Assembly (NCBI GenBank): GCA_013694845.1
Contig: JACDBQ010000338.1
Span: 1 to 6,161, forward strand
Origin: Acidobacteriota bacterium
GTDB taxonomy: Bacteria > Acidobacteriota > Vicinamibacteria > Vicinamibacterales > 2-12-FULL-66-21
Direction of reading: 5' to 3'
Length of the DNA stretch: 6,161 nucleotides
In this document: piece by piece, positions 1 through 6,104 of the stretch
How the letters are laid out: every line of letters starts with the position of its first letter
Position numbering within the stretch: the first letter of the stretch is position 1
Position numbers and translations under genes: made by a program
Notes under the pieces: generated by a model
The model's input: only the letters and a program-made list of their open reading frames with translations
Databases searched by the model: none
What the model was told of the DNA's origin: nothing

Positions 1-474
1 GGCTTCCACCATCCTCCACAGGAACTCCGGGTCGCTTCGAGTCGCGTCCTCCGCTGAGAACTGGACATCGTCGGTGTGGCGGCGGGCCTGGCGGACGGCC
101 GCGACGGCGACATCGAGACACTGCTGCCGGGTCATCCGCAGCTTGCGTTCGAGGTGCAGATCCGAGGTTGCGATGAACACGTGCATCCGGGACCGCCTGG
201 CCGGGGCCAGCGCCCATGCGGCACGATCGATGTCGGTGGGGCTGCAGCGGGCGAGCGCCGCGATGATCGGGCCGCGAATCCGGGTCGCCACCAGCCGCAC
301 CGATTCGGCGTCGGCTTCGGACGCGATCGGAAATCCCGCTTCGATGACGTCGACGCCCAGCGTGGCGAGCTGCCGCGCCAGCTTCAGCTTCTCGTCGGTC
401 CGCATCGAGAACCCCGGCGCCTGTTCGCCGTCCCGCAGGGTCGTGTCGAAAATCGTTACCCGTTCTCTGGTCAT
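1..474 (-). CDS. leuA: 2-isopropylmalate synthase, N-terminal part (runs off the left edge)
   Basis: This enzyme condenses 2-ketoisovalerate with acetyl-CoA to give 2-isopropylmalate, the first committed step of leucine synthesis, in the cytoplasm. The window holds the first 158 codons in an open frame with no stop before the edge; the full protein is usually about 500 residues or more, so about two thirds is missing. Visible are the family start IFDTTLRDGEQAPG (residues 8-21, with catalytic Arg14 and metal-binding Asp15), GVDVIEAGFP (40-49), ALARC (73-77), HVFIATSDLH (98-107) and DDVQFSAEDA (135-144), which line up well with E. coli LeuA. Homocitrate and citramalate synthases share this fold, but the nearby leuC and leuD favour LeuA. 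The ATG at 474 is supported by GGGAGG at 479-484, four bases upstream. It is transcribed away from the regulator gene at 611. Identification rests on motifs and context. Confidence 0.95.
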   Translation of the reverse strand, partial: MTRERVTIFDTTLRDGEQAPGFSMRTDEKLKLARQLATLGVDVIEAGFPIASEADAESVRLVATRIRGPIIAALARCSPTDIDRAAWALAPARRSRMHVFIATSDLHLERKLRMTRQQCLDVAVAAVRQARRHTDDVQFSAEDATRSDPEFLWRMVEA

Positions 475-478
475 GGGG

Positions 479-524
479 CCTCCCGCCTCTACTCTTCTAT
501 CGGATGATCGGGGGACGAGTCCAA
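479..524 (-). promoter_or_regulatory. candidate leuA promoter and ribosome binding site
   Basis: Read on the minus strand, TTGGAC (519-524) and GATAGA (496-501) are separated by 17 bases and each match 3 of 6 sigma-70 consensus positions. The start of transcription would fall near 488-489, leaving a leader of about 14 bases that includes the GGGAGG ribosome binding site (479-484). Such weak hexamers are what one expects of an activator-dependent promoter. The LysR-type dyad centred at 552 would then lie about 64 bases upstream of the start, the usual place for a LysR-family recognition site. The hexamers alone would not be convincing; the spacing to the dyad and the binding site gives some support. 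Confidence 0.4.
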
Positions 525-534
525 TTTATTGTTC

Positions 535-562
535 TTGCCTTTTCATAAGGATTCTTTATGAT
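535..562 (+). promoter_or_regulatory. candidate promoter of the LysR-type regulator gene, overlapping the operator
   Basis: TTGCCT (535-540, 4 of 6 matches to the -35 consensus) and TATGAT (557-562, 5 of 6 matches to the -10 consensus) are separated by 16 bases. Transcription would start near 569, giving a leader of about 42 bases before the ATG at 611. The operator at 543-561 fills the spacer and most of the -10 box, so a bound regulator should block this promoter. That is the usual negative autoregulation of LysR-type genes; here it is inferred from position only. Confidence 0.5.
543..561. promoter_or_regulatory. LysR-family operator (T-N11-A dyad) between leuA and the regulator gene
   Basis: The 19-bp element TCATAAGGATTCTTTATGA is an inverted repeat centred on base 552, with 8 of 9 base pairs matched (only 549/555 fails). 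It contains the LysR-family signature T-N11-A, with T at 546 and A at 558. It is AT-rich in an otherwise GC-rich region and lies between two divergent genes, one of them a LysR-type regulator, which is the classic layout. Its centre is 78 bases upstream of the leuA start codon and 59 bases upstream of the regulator's start codon. Binding by the neighbouring regulator is inferred. Confidence 0.75.
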
Positions 563-610
563 CGCCAAACGGGACAGGTCTGAAAAGGCCTGGGCGAACC
601 GCGAGATGCG

Positions 611-1495
611 ATGCAGCTGCCGGATCTTCACGCCTTTGTCACCGTCGCCAGGGAGCGCAGCTTCTCGGTCGCCGCCCGCCGGCTGCACCGGACGCAGCCG
701 GCGGTCAGCCAGGCCATTCGCCGGCTCGAAGACGAGCTCGGCGACCGGCTCTTCGACCGGACGTCCAGGAACGGCGCCCTGACCGAGGCCGGAACCCTGC
801 TGCTGGACCATGCGCAGCGAATCCTGCGCATGACGTCAGAGGCTGAAGCGGCCGTGCGTGAGCTGCAGCAGGTCAGGCGAGGCCGTGTGGTCATCGGTGC
901 GAACGAGGCGGCGGTGCACTCGCTGCTGCCGTTCGTGCGCGATTACACGGCAGGTCATCCCCAGGTCTCGATCGATGTGCGGCGCGTGCCGTCGCGCCGG
1001 ATCGCGACCGAGCTGCTCGACCGCTCGATCGATTTCGGCGTGATGACATTTCAGCCCGACGAGCGTGGGCTCCAGTCGATCGCCCTCGGAGGGGATGAAC
1101 TGGTGATGCTGGCGCACCCGCAGCACCCGCTTGCGGCGCGGAAGCGGGTCTCGATCGGCGAGGTCGGACGCCAGGTCGTGATCGCCCACAACGACCCATC
1201 CCCCACCCGGGACCGGGTCCTGCGACTCTACGAGCGGAAGCACGCGGCGATCAACATCCAGGTTTCGCTGCCGAGCCTGGATGGAATCAAACGGGCGGTG
1301 GAGATGGGAGTGGGAGTGGCGGTGCTGCCAAGACGCTGCGCCCTGACTGAAATCGAGCGAGGCAGCCTTGTCGCCGTAAAGGTGCCGGAGCTCAAAGCCT
1401 CACGCGTCGTCAGGTTCGTTTTTCGCAGGACCGGTGAGCTGTCCCACGCCGCGGCCGCCTTCCTGCAGCTGGTGCGGACGGAGAGGTCCGGGTAG
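611..1495 (+). CDS. LysR-type transcriptional regulator, probably of the leu genes
   Basis: A complete 294-aa LysR-type regulator, the normal length for the family. Residues 1-60 form the winged helix-turn-helix, with the typical run of SFSVAARRLHRTQPAVSQAI (17-36) followed by RRLEDELGDRLFDR (37-50). A linker helix follows (about 60-90), then the effector-binding domain (about 91-294) with DFGVMTF (141-147) and the GVGVAVLP loop (233-240). The family works as tetramers binding T-N11-A sites and responding to a small metabolite. The ATG at 611 is the first start in frame after a stop at 581-583; the ribosome binding sequence before it is weak. It is divergent from leuA and converges on leuD, so control of leuA, and perhaps leuCD, is the natural inference. 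Its effector cannot be read from the sequence; a leucine-pathway intermediate is possible. It is not clearly LeuO or IlvY, so no symbol is given. Confidence 0.93.
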   Translation: MQLPDLHAFVTVARERSFSVAARRLHRTQPAVSQAIRRLEDELGDRLFDRTSRNGALTEAGTLLLDHAQRILRMTSEAEAAVRELQQVRRGRVVIGANEAAVHSLLPFVRDYTAGHPQVSIDVRRVPSRRIATELLDRSIDFGVMTFQPDERGLQSIALGGDELVMLAHPQHPLAARKRVSIGEVGRQVVIAHNDPSPTRDRVLRLYERKHAAINIQVSLPSLDGIKRAVEMGVGVAVLPRRCALTEIERGSLVAVKVPELKASRVVRFVFRRTGELSHAAAAFLQLVRTERSG

Positions 1496-1527
1496 GCGCT
1501 CGTGGAGCTGTCGGTCGATGCCAGCGA
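1496..1527. other. 32-bp convergent gap between regulator gene and leuD
   Basis: The regulator gene (plus strand) and leuD (minus strand) end facing each other only 32 bases apart. The only pairing seen is a 4-bp stem (GCTC/GAGC, near 1502-1512) with no T run on either side, so no intrinsic terminator is evident. Transcripts may read through into each other's 3' ends or end by Rho. Confidence 0.5.
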
Positions 1528-2127
1528 TCAGCGCCAGCCGCGCAGGTAAGGCAGGCGATCTGCGACGTGCCGGACCTCGGTGTACCGCTCCAGCAGCAGC
1601 CCCGTGGCGTCCCAGCTGCCGTCGAGAAACCCTTCCCGAGCCGCCGCGGGAAGATGCGCGGGGAAGCTGACGGTGGCGGTCGAGATCGTCATGGTCTGCA
1701 GATCGAGCGTGAAACTCGTTCGTGGCTCGCCCTCGGCTGCCGACTGGAGGTCAGTCGCGGCTTCGGGCGTGACGGTGACGCACGGCAGGCCAAGCGCGAC
1801 CGAGTTCCCGAAGAAAATCTCGGAAAACGATTCGCCAACCACCGCCCGGATGCCTCGCCGCCGAATGGCCTGCGGCGCGTGCTCGCGCGACGATCCGCAC
1901 CCGAAGTTCGCGTTGACCACGAGCAGCGTCGCGCCGTGATAGGCCGGGTTCGACAGCGGGTGAGACTCCCCCGCCTGGGCCCGGTCGTCCTCGAACAGAT
2001 GCCGCTCCAGCCCGTCGAAAGACACCGATCTCAGAAACCGCGCCGGAATGATGCGATCGGTGTCGATGTTGGTGCCGCGGACCGGCAGGGCGGTGCCCGA
2101 AACGGCGAGAATTTTCTCAATGGGCAC
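1528..2127 (-). CDS. leuD: 3-isopropylmalate dehydratase small subunit
   Basis: The small (swivel-domain) subunit of isopropylmalate isomerase, which with LeuC converts 2-isopropylmalate to 3-isopropylmalate through 2-isopropylmaleate. It is 199 aa, close to the 201 aa of E. coli LeuD. Family motifs are NIDTDRIIPARFL (20-32), NFGCGSSREHAPQAI (74-88, substrate-binding loop) and SFSEIFFGNS (100-109), followed by the C-terminal helix region. The start is GTG at 2127, overlapping the end of leuC by 11 bases. A GAGG sequence about 10 bases upstream, inside leuC, can serve as its ribosome binding site. The overlap indicates translational coupling and equal production of the two subunits. No residue of the key motifs is missing. 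Confidence 0.97.
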   Translation of the reverse strand: MPIEKILAVSGTALPVRGTNIDTDRIIPARFLRSVSFDGLERHLFEDDRAQAGESHPLSNPAYHGATLLVVNANFGCGSSREHAPQAIRRRGIRAVVGESFSEIFFGNSVALGLPCVTVTPEAATDLQSAAEGEPRTSFTLDLQTMTISTATVSFPAHLPAAAREGFLDGSWDATGLLLERYTEVRHVADRLPYLRGWR

Positions 2128-3526
2128 GGCTGAACGTCCTCACGTCGACGATTTCTCCCGCGACCGCGGCGGCCGCGACCATGGCCGGGCTCATCAGCAA
2201 CGTACGGCCGACCGGGCTCCCCTGGCGTCCCTTGAAGTTGCGGTTGGAAGACGAGGCGCAGACTTCGCGTCCTTCAAGACGGTCCTGGTTCATCGCCAGG
2301 CACATCGAGCACCCCGCGCCACGCCACTCGAATCCAGCCGAGAGGAACACGCGATGCAGGCCTTCACGTTCGGCCGCGTCGCGCACGGCCTGCGAGCCGG
2401 GCACGACCAGCGCCCTGACCGTCGGGGCGACGTGCTGGCCTTGGATGACCCGTGCGGCTTCGCGCAGGTCGGACAATCGCGCGTTGGTGCAGGACCCGAC
2501 AAACGCCACGTCGATGCGGGTGCCGGCGATCGGGTCACCCCCAGCGAGCCCCATGAAGGTGAGGGCTTCCTCAACGGCTTCTCGTTCCTCCCGCGGAAGC
2601 GTCGAGGGCTTCGGCAGCCGCTCGTCGACATACACCGACTGACCGGGATTGATCCCCCAGGTCACCGTCGGCCGGATCGCTCCGGCATCGATGCTCACTT
2701 CATCCTGAAAGCTCGCACCACCGTCTGACGCGAGCGACCGCCACCACACCGCGGCACGCTCGAACTCATCACCCTGCGGCGCGAAACGCCGTCCCCGCAG
2801 GTACTCGACCGTCGTGTCATCGGGGTTGACGTAACCGACCCGCGCTCCACCCTCGATTGACATGTTACAGATCGTCATCCGCTCGTCCATCGACATGTTG
2901 TCGATGACATCGCCGGCGTATTCGTAGGCGTACCCGACGCCGCCGTTCACGCCGAGACGCCGGATGATTTCGAGGATCACATCCTTCGCGTAAACCCCGG
3001 ACCCGAGCTGGCCATCGACGCGAATCCTCCGGACCTTCAGCGGTTCCAGGGCCAGGCATTGTGACGCCAGCACGTCGCGGACCTGCGATGTGCCGATGCC
3101 GAACGCCACAGCGCCGAACGCCCCATGAGTGGAGGTGTGACTGTCACCACAGGCGATCGTCATACCGGGCTGGGTCAGGCCGAGCTCCGGTCCGACCACG
3201 TGAACGATGCCCTGGGATCCGGAGGCGAGATCGAACATCCTGACTCCGGCCTCGCGGCAGTTACGCTCGAGGGCCGACAGCATGTCCTCGGCCATGACAT
3301 CGAGAAACGGCCGACGCTGGTCCTTGGTGGGGACGATGTGGTCGACGGTCGCAATCGTCCGGTCGGGGAACATGACTTGCCCGCCGCGGCCACGCAGCAT
3401 GTCGAACGCCTGCGGGCTCGTGACCTCGTGGATCAGGTGGAGCCCGACGAAGAGCTGGGTCTGGCCGTTCGGCAGCTTTCGCACGGCGTGCGCGTTCCAG
3501 ACCTTCTCGAGCAGCGTGGACGGCAT
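2117..3526 (-). CDS. leuC: 3-isopropylmalate dehydratase large subunit
   Basis: The large, iron-sulfur subunit of isopropylmalate isomerase (aconitase family); it carries the [4Fe-4S] cluster and pairs with LeuD. With the ATG at 3526 it is 469 aa, against 466 in E. coli, and it belongs to the long bacterial type. Cluster cysteines are Cys346 (in VGSCTNAR), Cys406 and Cys409 (in GCSMCLAMN). Other family motifs are HEVTSPQAF (33-41), CGDSHTSTHGAFG (126-138) and SNRNFKGRQG (427-436). A GTG at 3544 would add six residues (MIAFRA). The ATG is preferred because the protein then begins PSTLLEKVW like E. coli LeuC (AKTLYEKLF). Neither start has a good ribosome binding sequence. It is the first gene of a leuCD pair; a small ORF lies 77 bp upstream on the same strand. 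Confidence 0.97.
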   Translation of the reverse strand: MPSTLLEKVWNAHAVRKLPNGQTQLFVGLHLIHEVTSPQAFDMLRGRGGQVMFPDRTIATVDHIVPTKDQRRPFLDVMAEDMLSALERNCREAGVRMFDLASGSQGIVHVVGPELGLTQPGMTIACGDSHTSTHGAFGAVAFGIGTSQVRDVLASQCLALEPLKVRRIRVDGQLGSGVYAKDVILEIIRRLGVNGGVGYAYEYAGDVIDNMSMDERMTICNMSIEGGARVGYVNPDDTTVEYLRGRRFAPQGDEFERAAVWWRSLASDGGASFQDEVSIDAGAIRPTVTWGINPGQSVYVDERLPKPSTLPREEREAVEEALTFMGLAGGDPIAGTRIDVAFVGSCTNARLSDLREAARVIQGQHVAPTVRALVVPGSQAVRDAAEREGLHRVFLSAGFEWRGAGCSMCLAMNQDRLEGREVCASSSNRNFKGRQGSPVGRTLLMSPAMVAAAAVAGEIVDVRTFSRAH

Positions 3527-3534
3527 GGCTCGAA

Positions 3535-3563
3535 ATGCTATCACGCGGAATTTGCGCGGTCAG
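3535..3563 (-). promoter_or_regulatory. weak candidate leuC promoter
   Basis: On the minus strand CTGACC (3558-3563) and TAGCAT (3535-3540) are separated by 17 bases and each match 4 of 6 consensus positions. The start of transcription would fall only a base or two before the leuC ATG at 3526, giving an almost leaderless mRNA. That would agree with the lack of a ribosome binding sequence there. The match could easily be chance in this sequence. Confidence 0.25.
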
Positions 3564-3598
3564 CGCTCGCGAGATGGTGCGAATCCTGCCGACCGCGC
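3554..3598. repeat. inverted repeat between the small ORF and leuC
   Basis: GCGCGGTC (3554-3561) and GACCGCGC (3591-3598) are perfect 8-bp inverted arms with a 29-base loop. The loop contains the palindromes AGCGCT (3562-3567) and CTCGCGAG (3566-3573). The right arm is flanked by GCAA and the left by TT, so pairing could extend with a small bulge. There is no T run, so it is not a standard terminator. It could be a transcript hairpin or a protein site, or chance in GC-rich DNA. Confidence 0.35.
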
Positions 3599-3603
3599 GC
3601 AAC

Positions 3604-3762
3604 CTAGCGCTTCGGCGCCGGCTTCTTCGGGCGCTTCTTCTCGACCTGGTTGCCAGCCTCCGCCTGGCGCGACACTTTCATTCTTTCCTTCGCGATGTCG
3701 TCCTGTCGCTCCCGCCCGGCTACCTTGTACTGACCCGGGTTGACGTTGTTTTTTCCGCTCAT
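3604..3762 (-). CDS. small basic protein of unknown function (52 aa)
   Basis: A 52-codon ORF from ATG at 3762 to TAG at 3604. The protein starts MSGKNNVNPGQYKVAGRE and ends in a Lys/Arg/Pro tail (KKRPKKPAPKR). By count it has 15 Lys/Arg against 6 Asp/Glu, so it is strongly basic; there are no cysteines, no signal peptide and no membrane segment. The middle (about 18-40) is polar and could form a helix. The frame stays open upstream to a TTG at 3819, but that would overlap the helicase start, so the ATG is preferred. The composition is not that of a shadow frame, and the NNVNPGQYK start resembles small hypothetical proteins I vaguely recall from other bacteria, though I cannot confirm this. 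The basic tail suggests nucleic-acid or ribosome contact, as inference only. It lies 77 bp upstream of leuC on the same strand and 56 bp from the divergent helicase gene. Confidence 0.6.
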   Translation of the reverse strand: MSGKNNVNPGQYKVAGRERQDDIAKERMKVSRQAEAGNQVEKKRPKKPAPKR

Positions 3763-3774
3763 GCCGAGTCGATC

Positions 3775-3804
3775 TTCAAAGCCCTTGCCATCGCCCGTTA
3801 TACT
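3775..3804 (+). promoter_or_regulatory. candidate helicase gene promoter
   Basis: TTCAAA (3775-3780, 4 of 6) and TATACT (3799-3804, 5 of 6) are separated by 18 bases. Transcription would start near 3811, only about 8 bases before the ATG at 3819, which would leave the GGAG at 3805-3808 out of the mRNA. Read on the other strand the same place gives TATAAC (3797-3802, 5 of 6), which could serve the small minus-strand gene starting at 3762. A shared, nearly symmetric -10 box for both genes is therefore possible. Confidence 0.4.
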
Positions 3805-3818
3805 GGAGCTTCCCTCCA
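3804..3818 (+). promoter_or_regulatory. Shine-Dalgarno sequence inside a small hairpin before the helicase start
   Basis: TGGAG (3804-3808) and CTCCA (3814-3818) are perfect inverted arms with a 5-base loop, directly before the ATG at 3819. The first arm holds the only good ribosome binding sequence, GGAG, ten bases from the start codon. If transcribed from further upstream, the mRNA could fold so that this sequence is hidden, lowering translation. The stem is short (5 bp), so any effect may be modest. Confidence 0.4.
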
Positions 3819-6104
3819 ATGGAATTCCTGTCGAAGTTGAATCCCGAACAGCGTGAGGCCGTGCTCCATCGCGACGGACCGTTGCTCATCCTCGCCGGCG
3901 CGGGATCGGGCAAGACGCGGGTGATCACCTACCGCATCGCACACCTCATCGGCGACGGTCACGCGGAACCGGGACAAGTGCTCGCCGTGACCTTCACGAA
4001 CAAGGCCTCCCAGGAGATGCGCGGGCGCGTCGAAGGGCTCATCGGGGACGACGCCCGGGGCGTGTGGCTGTCCACGTTTCACGCACTCTGCGCCCGGCTG
4101 CTGCGACGCGAGGCTCCGAAGATTGCGCTCAGTCGGGACTTCGTCATCTACGACTCGTCTGACCAGGTCTCGGTCGTGAAGCAGGCGTTGCGCGAGCTGA
4201 ACATTGACGACAAGTTCGTGCCGCCGCGAATGGCGCTGTCCCGCATCAGCCATGCAAAAAACCGCATGGAGGGACCCGACTCCCTGCGCGGCAACTGGGA
4301 CATCCGGGGCGAGCAGGTCGCCAGGATTTACGAAAAGTACATCCTCGCCCTGAAAAACGCCAACGCACTGGACTTCGACGACCTGCTGCTGAAAACGGTG
4401 GAACTTTTCGAAACGGTTGAACAGGTCCGCGACTTCTACTCGCGCAAATTCCGGTTCGTCATGGTCGACGAATATCAGGACACCAACCGCCCGCAGTATC
4501 TCCTCATCCGCCGCCTCGCGCAGGCCTATCGGAACCTCGCCGTCGTCGGCGATCCTGACCAATCCATCTACAAGTGGCGGGGCGCGGACCTCAAGAACAT
4601 TCTCGACTTCGAAACCGATTTTCCCGAGTCGAAGACGGTCCGCCTGGAACAGAACTACCGATCGACCCAGGTCATTCTCGATGCGGCGTCAGCCGTCATC
4701 AGCCAGAACCGCAATCGGAAGGACAAGCGTCTCTGGACCGACCGCAAGGGTGGTTCGAAGATCGTCTATTTCCGCGGCAACGACGAGCTCGAAGAAGCGG
4801 ACTTCATCACGCGCTCGATCAAGGCGCAGCGTCAGGAGGACGTCAAGTGCCTGACGGCCGTCCTCTACCGCACGAACGCGCAGTCGCGTGCGATTGAAGA
4901 TTCGCTGATGCGGGAGGCCATCCCCTACAAGATCATCGGCGGCGTGCGGTTCTACGAACGAAAGGAAATCAAGGATGCGCTCGCCTATCTCAAACTGATC
5001 ATCAACCCGCACGACGATGTGAGCCTGAGACGAGTGATCAACGTGCCCGCCCGCGGTGTCGGCAAAGGCGTGATGGATTCGCTGCAGGCGATCGATCCTG
5101 AGGCGGTCCAAGCCGACGCCCCCCAGCTCCTGCTCGCCGGCCTCCAGGAGGTCGGCTCCGCGAGGTCTCTATGGGCCAAAGCCGTCTACGCCGTGGACGA
5201 GGCGAAGCTGACATCCCGCGCGACCGCAGCGCTGAGAGCCTTCAGGGATCTGATCGTGAACCTAGCCCACTCGGCGCGTCAGGATGCGGTGTCCATCGTC
5301 ATCGGCAAGATGCTGGCCGAGACGGGATACCTACAGGCGCTGCGGGACGAGAACACCGAGGACGCGAACGACCGGATCGAGAACCTGATGGAGCTCGTCT
5401 CGGCGGCGCGCGACTACGAATCACACGACCCCGAGGCGTCACTGGGCGGCTTTGTCGACCGGCTGTCGCTGCTCTCCGAAACGGACGAAGAGTCCGGCAA
5501 CAAGGAAGCGCGTGTGTGGCTGATGACGATGCACGCGGCAAAGGGGCTCGAATTCCCGCTGGTCGTGATCGCGGGCCTTGAAGAAGGATTGTTCCCGCAC
5601 TCTCGTTCCGCCGATAACGAGGACGAGATCGAGGAGGAGCGCCGTCTCTGCTACGTCGGTCTCACCCGCGCGGAGCGGAAGCTAATTCTCACCAGCGCTG
5701 CCCGTCGCCGGGTCTTCGGCGAGTATCAGTCGACCGAGCCGTCCAGGTTCCTCGACGAGATCCCGGCGGAGCTGATCGAGCGCATCGCACCAGCCGTCGG
5801 TTCACACTACGGCGGTTCCTTCGGTCATCAGCATTACGAGTTCAGGACGAACCCGTACGGGCGAGGCGGCAAGGGTCGCGGCGGCGGCAGAACGCGCGAG
5901 GAAGCACCCGCCTACGCCTACGCGGACGAGGATCAGTCCGCCGGTACGCTCCGGGCCGGCATGCGGGTGCGCCATCCCCAATTCGGTGTCGGCAACGTCA
6001 TCGCCGTCGAGGACCATGCCGACGACGTCAAGGTCACGGTGCGATTCAACACCGTCGGCGTCAAGAAGCTTCTGTCGAAGTTCGCCAAGCTGGAGCTGGC
6101 TTAA
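3819..6104 (+). CDS. pcrA: ATP-dependent DNA helicase, UvrD/PcrA family
   Basis: A complete 761-aa superfamily 1A 3'-5' DNA helicase, close in length to B. subtilis PcrA (739 aa). Such enzymes act in nucleotide excision and mismatch repair, strip recombinase from DNA and handle conflicts with transcription. All motifs are present: Q motif LNPEQREAV (7-15), Walker A AGAGSGKT (26-33), Ia VTFTNKASQEM (57-67), II VDEYQD (216-221), III VVGDPDQSIYKWRGAD (242-257), IV EQNYRST (277-283), V MTMHAAKGLEF (569-579) and VI RRLCYVGLTRAE (608-619). A glycine/arginine-rich linker (about 680-692) leads to a C-terminal Tudor-like domain (about 711-759, GMRVRHPQFGVGNVIAV), which in PcrA and UvrD contacts RNA polymerase. 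That domain and the absence of RecB or AddA nuclease parts favour PcrA/UvrD over Rep or RecB-like enzymes. The choice between pcrA and uvrD is naming only. Confidence 0.96.
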   Translation: MEFLSKLNPEQREAVLHRDGPLLILAGAGSGKTRVITYRIAHLIGDGHAEPGQVLAVTFTNKASQEMRGRVEGLIGDDARGVWLSTFHALCARLLRREAPKIALSRDFVIYDSSDQVSVVKQALRELNIDDKFVPPRMALSRISHAKNRMEGPDSLRGNWDIRGEQVARIYEKYILALKNANALDFDDLLLKTVELFETVEQVRDFYSRKFRFVMVDEYQDTNRPQYLLIRRLAQAYRNLAVVGDPDQSIYKWRGADLKNILDFETDFPESKTVRLEQNYRSTQVILDAASAVISQNRNRKDKRLWTDRKGGSKIVYFRGNDELEEADFITRSIKAQRQEDVKCLTAVLYRTNAQSRAIEDSLMREAIPYKIIGGVRFYERKEIKDALAYLKLIINPHDDVSLRRVINVPARGVGKGVMDSLQAIDPEAVQADAPQLLLAGLQEVGSARSLWAKAVYAVDEAKLTSRATAALRAFRDLIVNLAHSARQDAVSIVIGKMLAETGYLQALRDENTEDANDRIENLMELVSAARDYESHDPEASLGGFVDRLSLLSETDEESGNKEARVWLMTMHAAKGLEFPLVVIAGLEEGLFPHSRSADNEDEIEEERRLCYVGLTRAERKLILTSAARRRVFGEYQSTEPSRFLDEIPAELIERIAPAVGSHYGGSFGHQHYEFRTNPYGRGGKGRGGGRTREEAPAYAYADEDQSAGTLRAGMRVRHPQFGVGNVIAVEDHADDVKVTVRFNTVGVKKLLSKFAKLELA

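Noticed and set aside
76..507. 143- and 169-codon plus-strand frames opposite leuA
   Set aside because: The minus strand here codes for a well-matched LeuA N-terminus; the plus-strand frames have low-complexity Arg/Ser/Ala-rich translations.
475..610. Leucine-rich leader peptide or attenuator before leuA
   Set aside because: On the minus strand only a six-codon frame (MKRQEQ) is seen and it has no leucine codons; there is no terminator hairpin with a T run, so attenuation of the enterobacterial type is not supported.
497..811. 104-codon minus-strand frame across the leuA/lysR intergenic region
   Set aside because: It runs antisense through the helix-turn-helix codons of the LysR-type regulator and the operator and has no recognisable features.
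2048..2728. 226-codon open frame on the plus strand opposite leuC/leuD
   Set aside because: It is antisense to two clearly conserved enzymes, rich in Arg, Gly and Ala as expected of a shadow frame, and has no motif or ribosome binding site I can see.
3798..4562. 254-codon open frame on the minus strand, opposite the start of the helicase gene
   Set aside because: It lies antisense to conserved helicase motifs in GC-rich DNA, where long shadow frames are common. It shows no recognisable protein motif and its end crosses the helicase start region.
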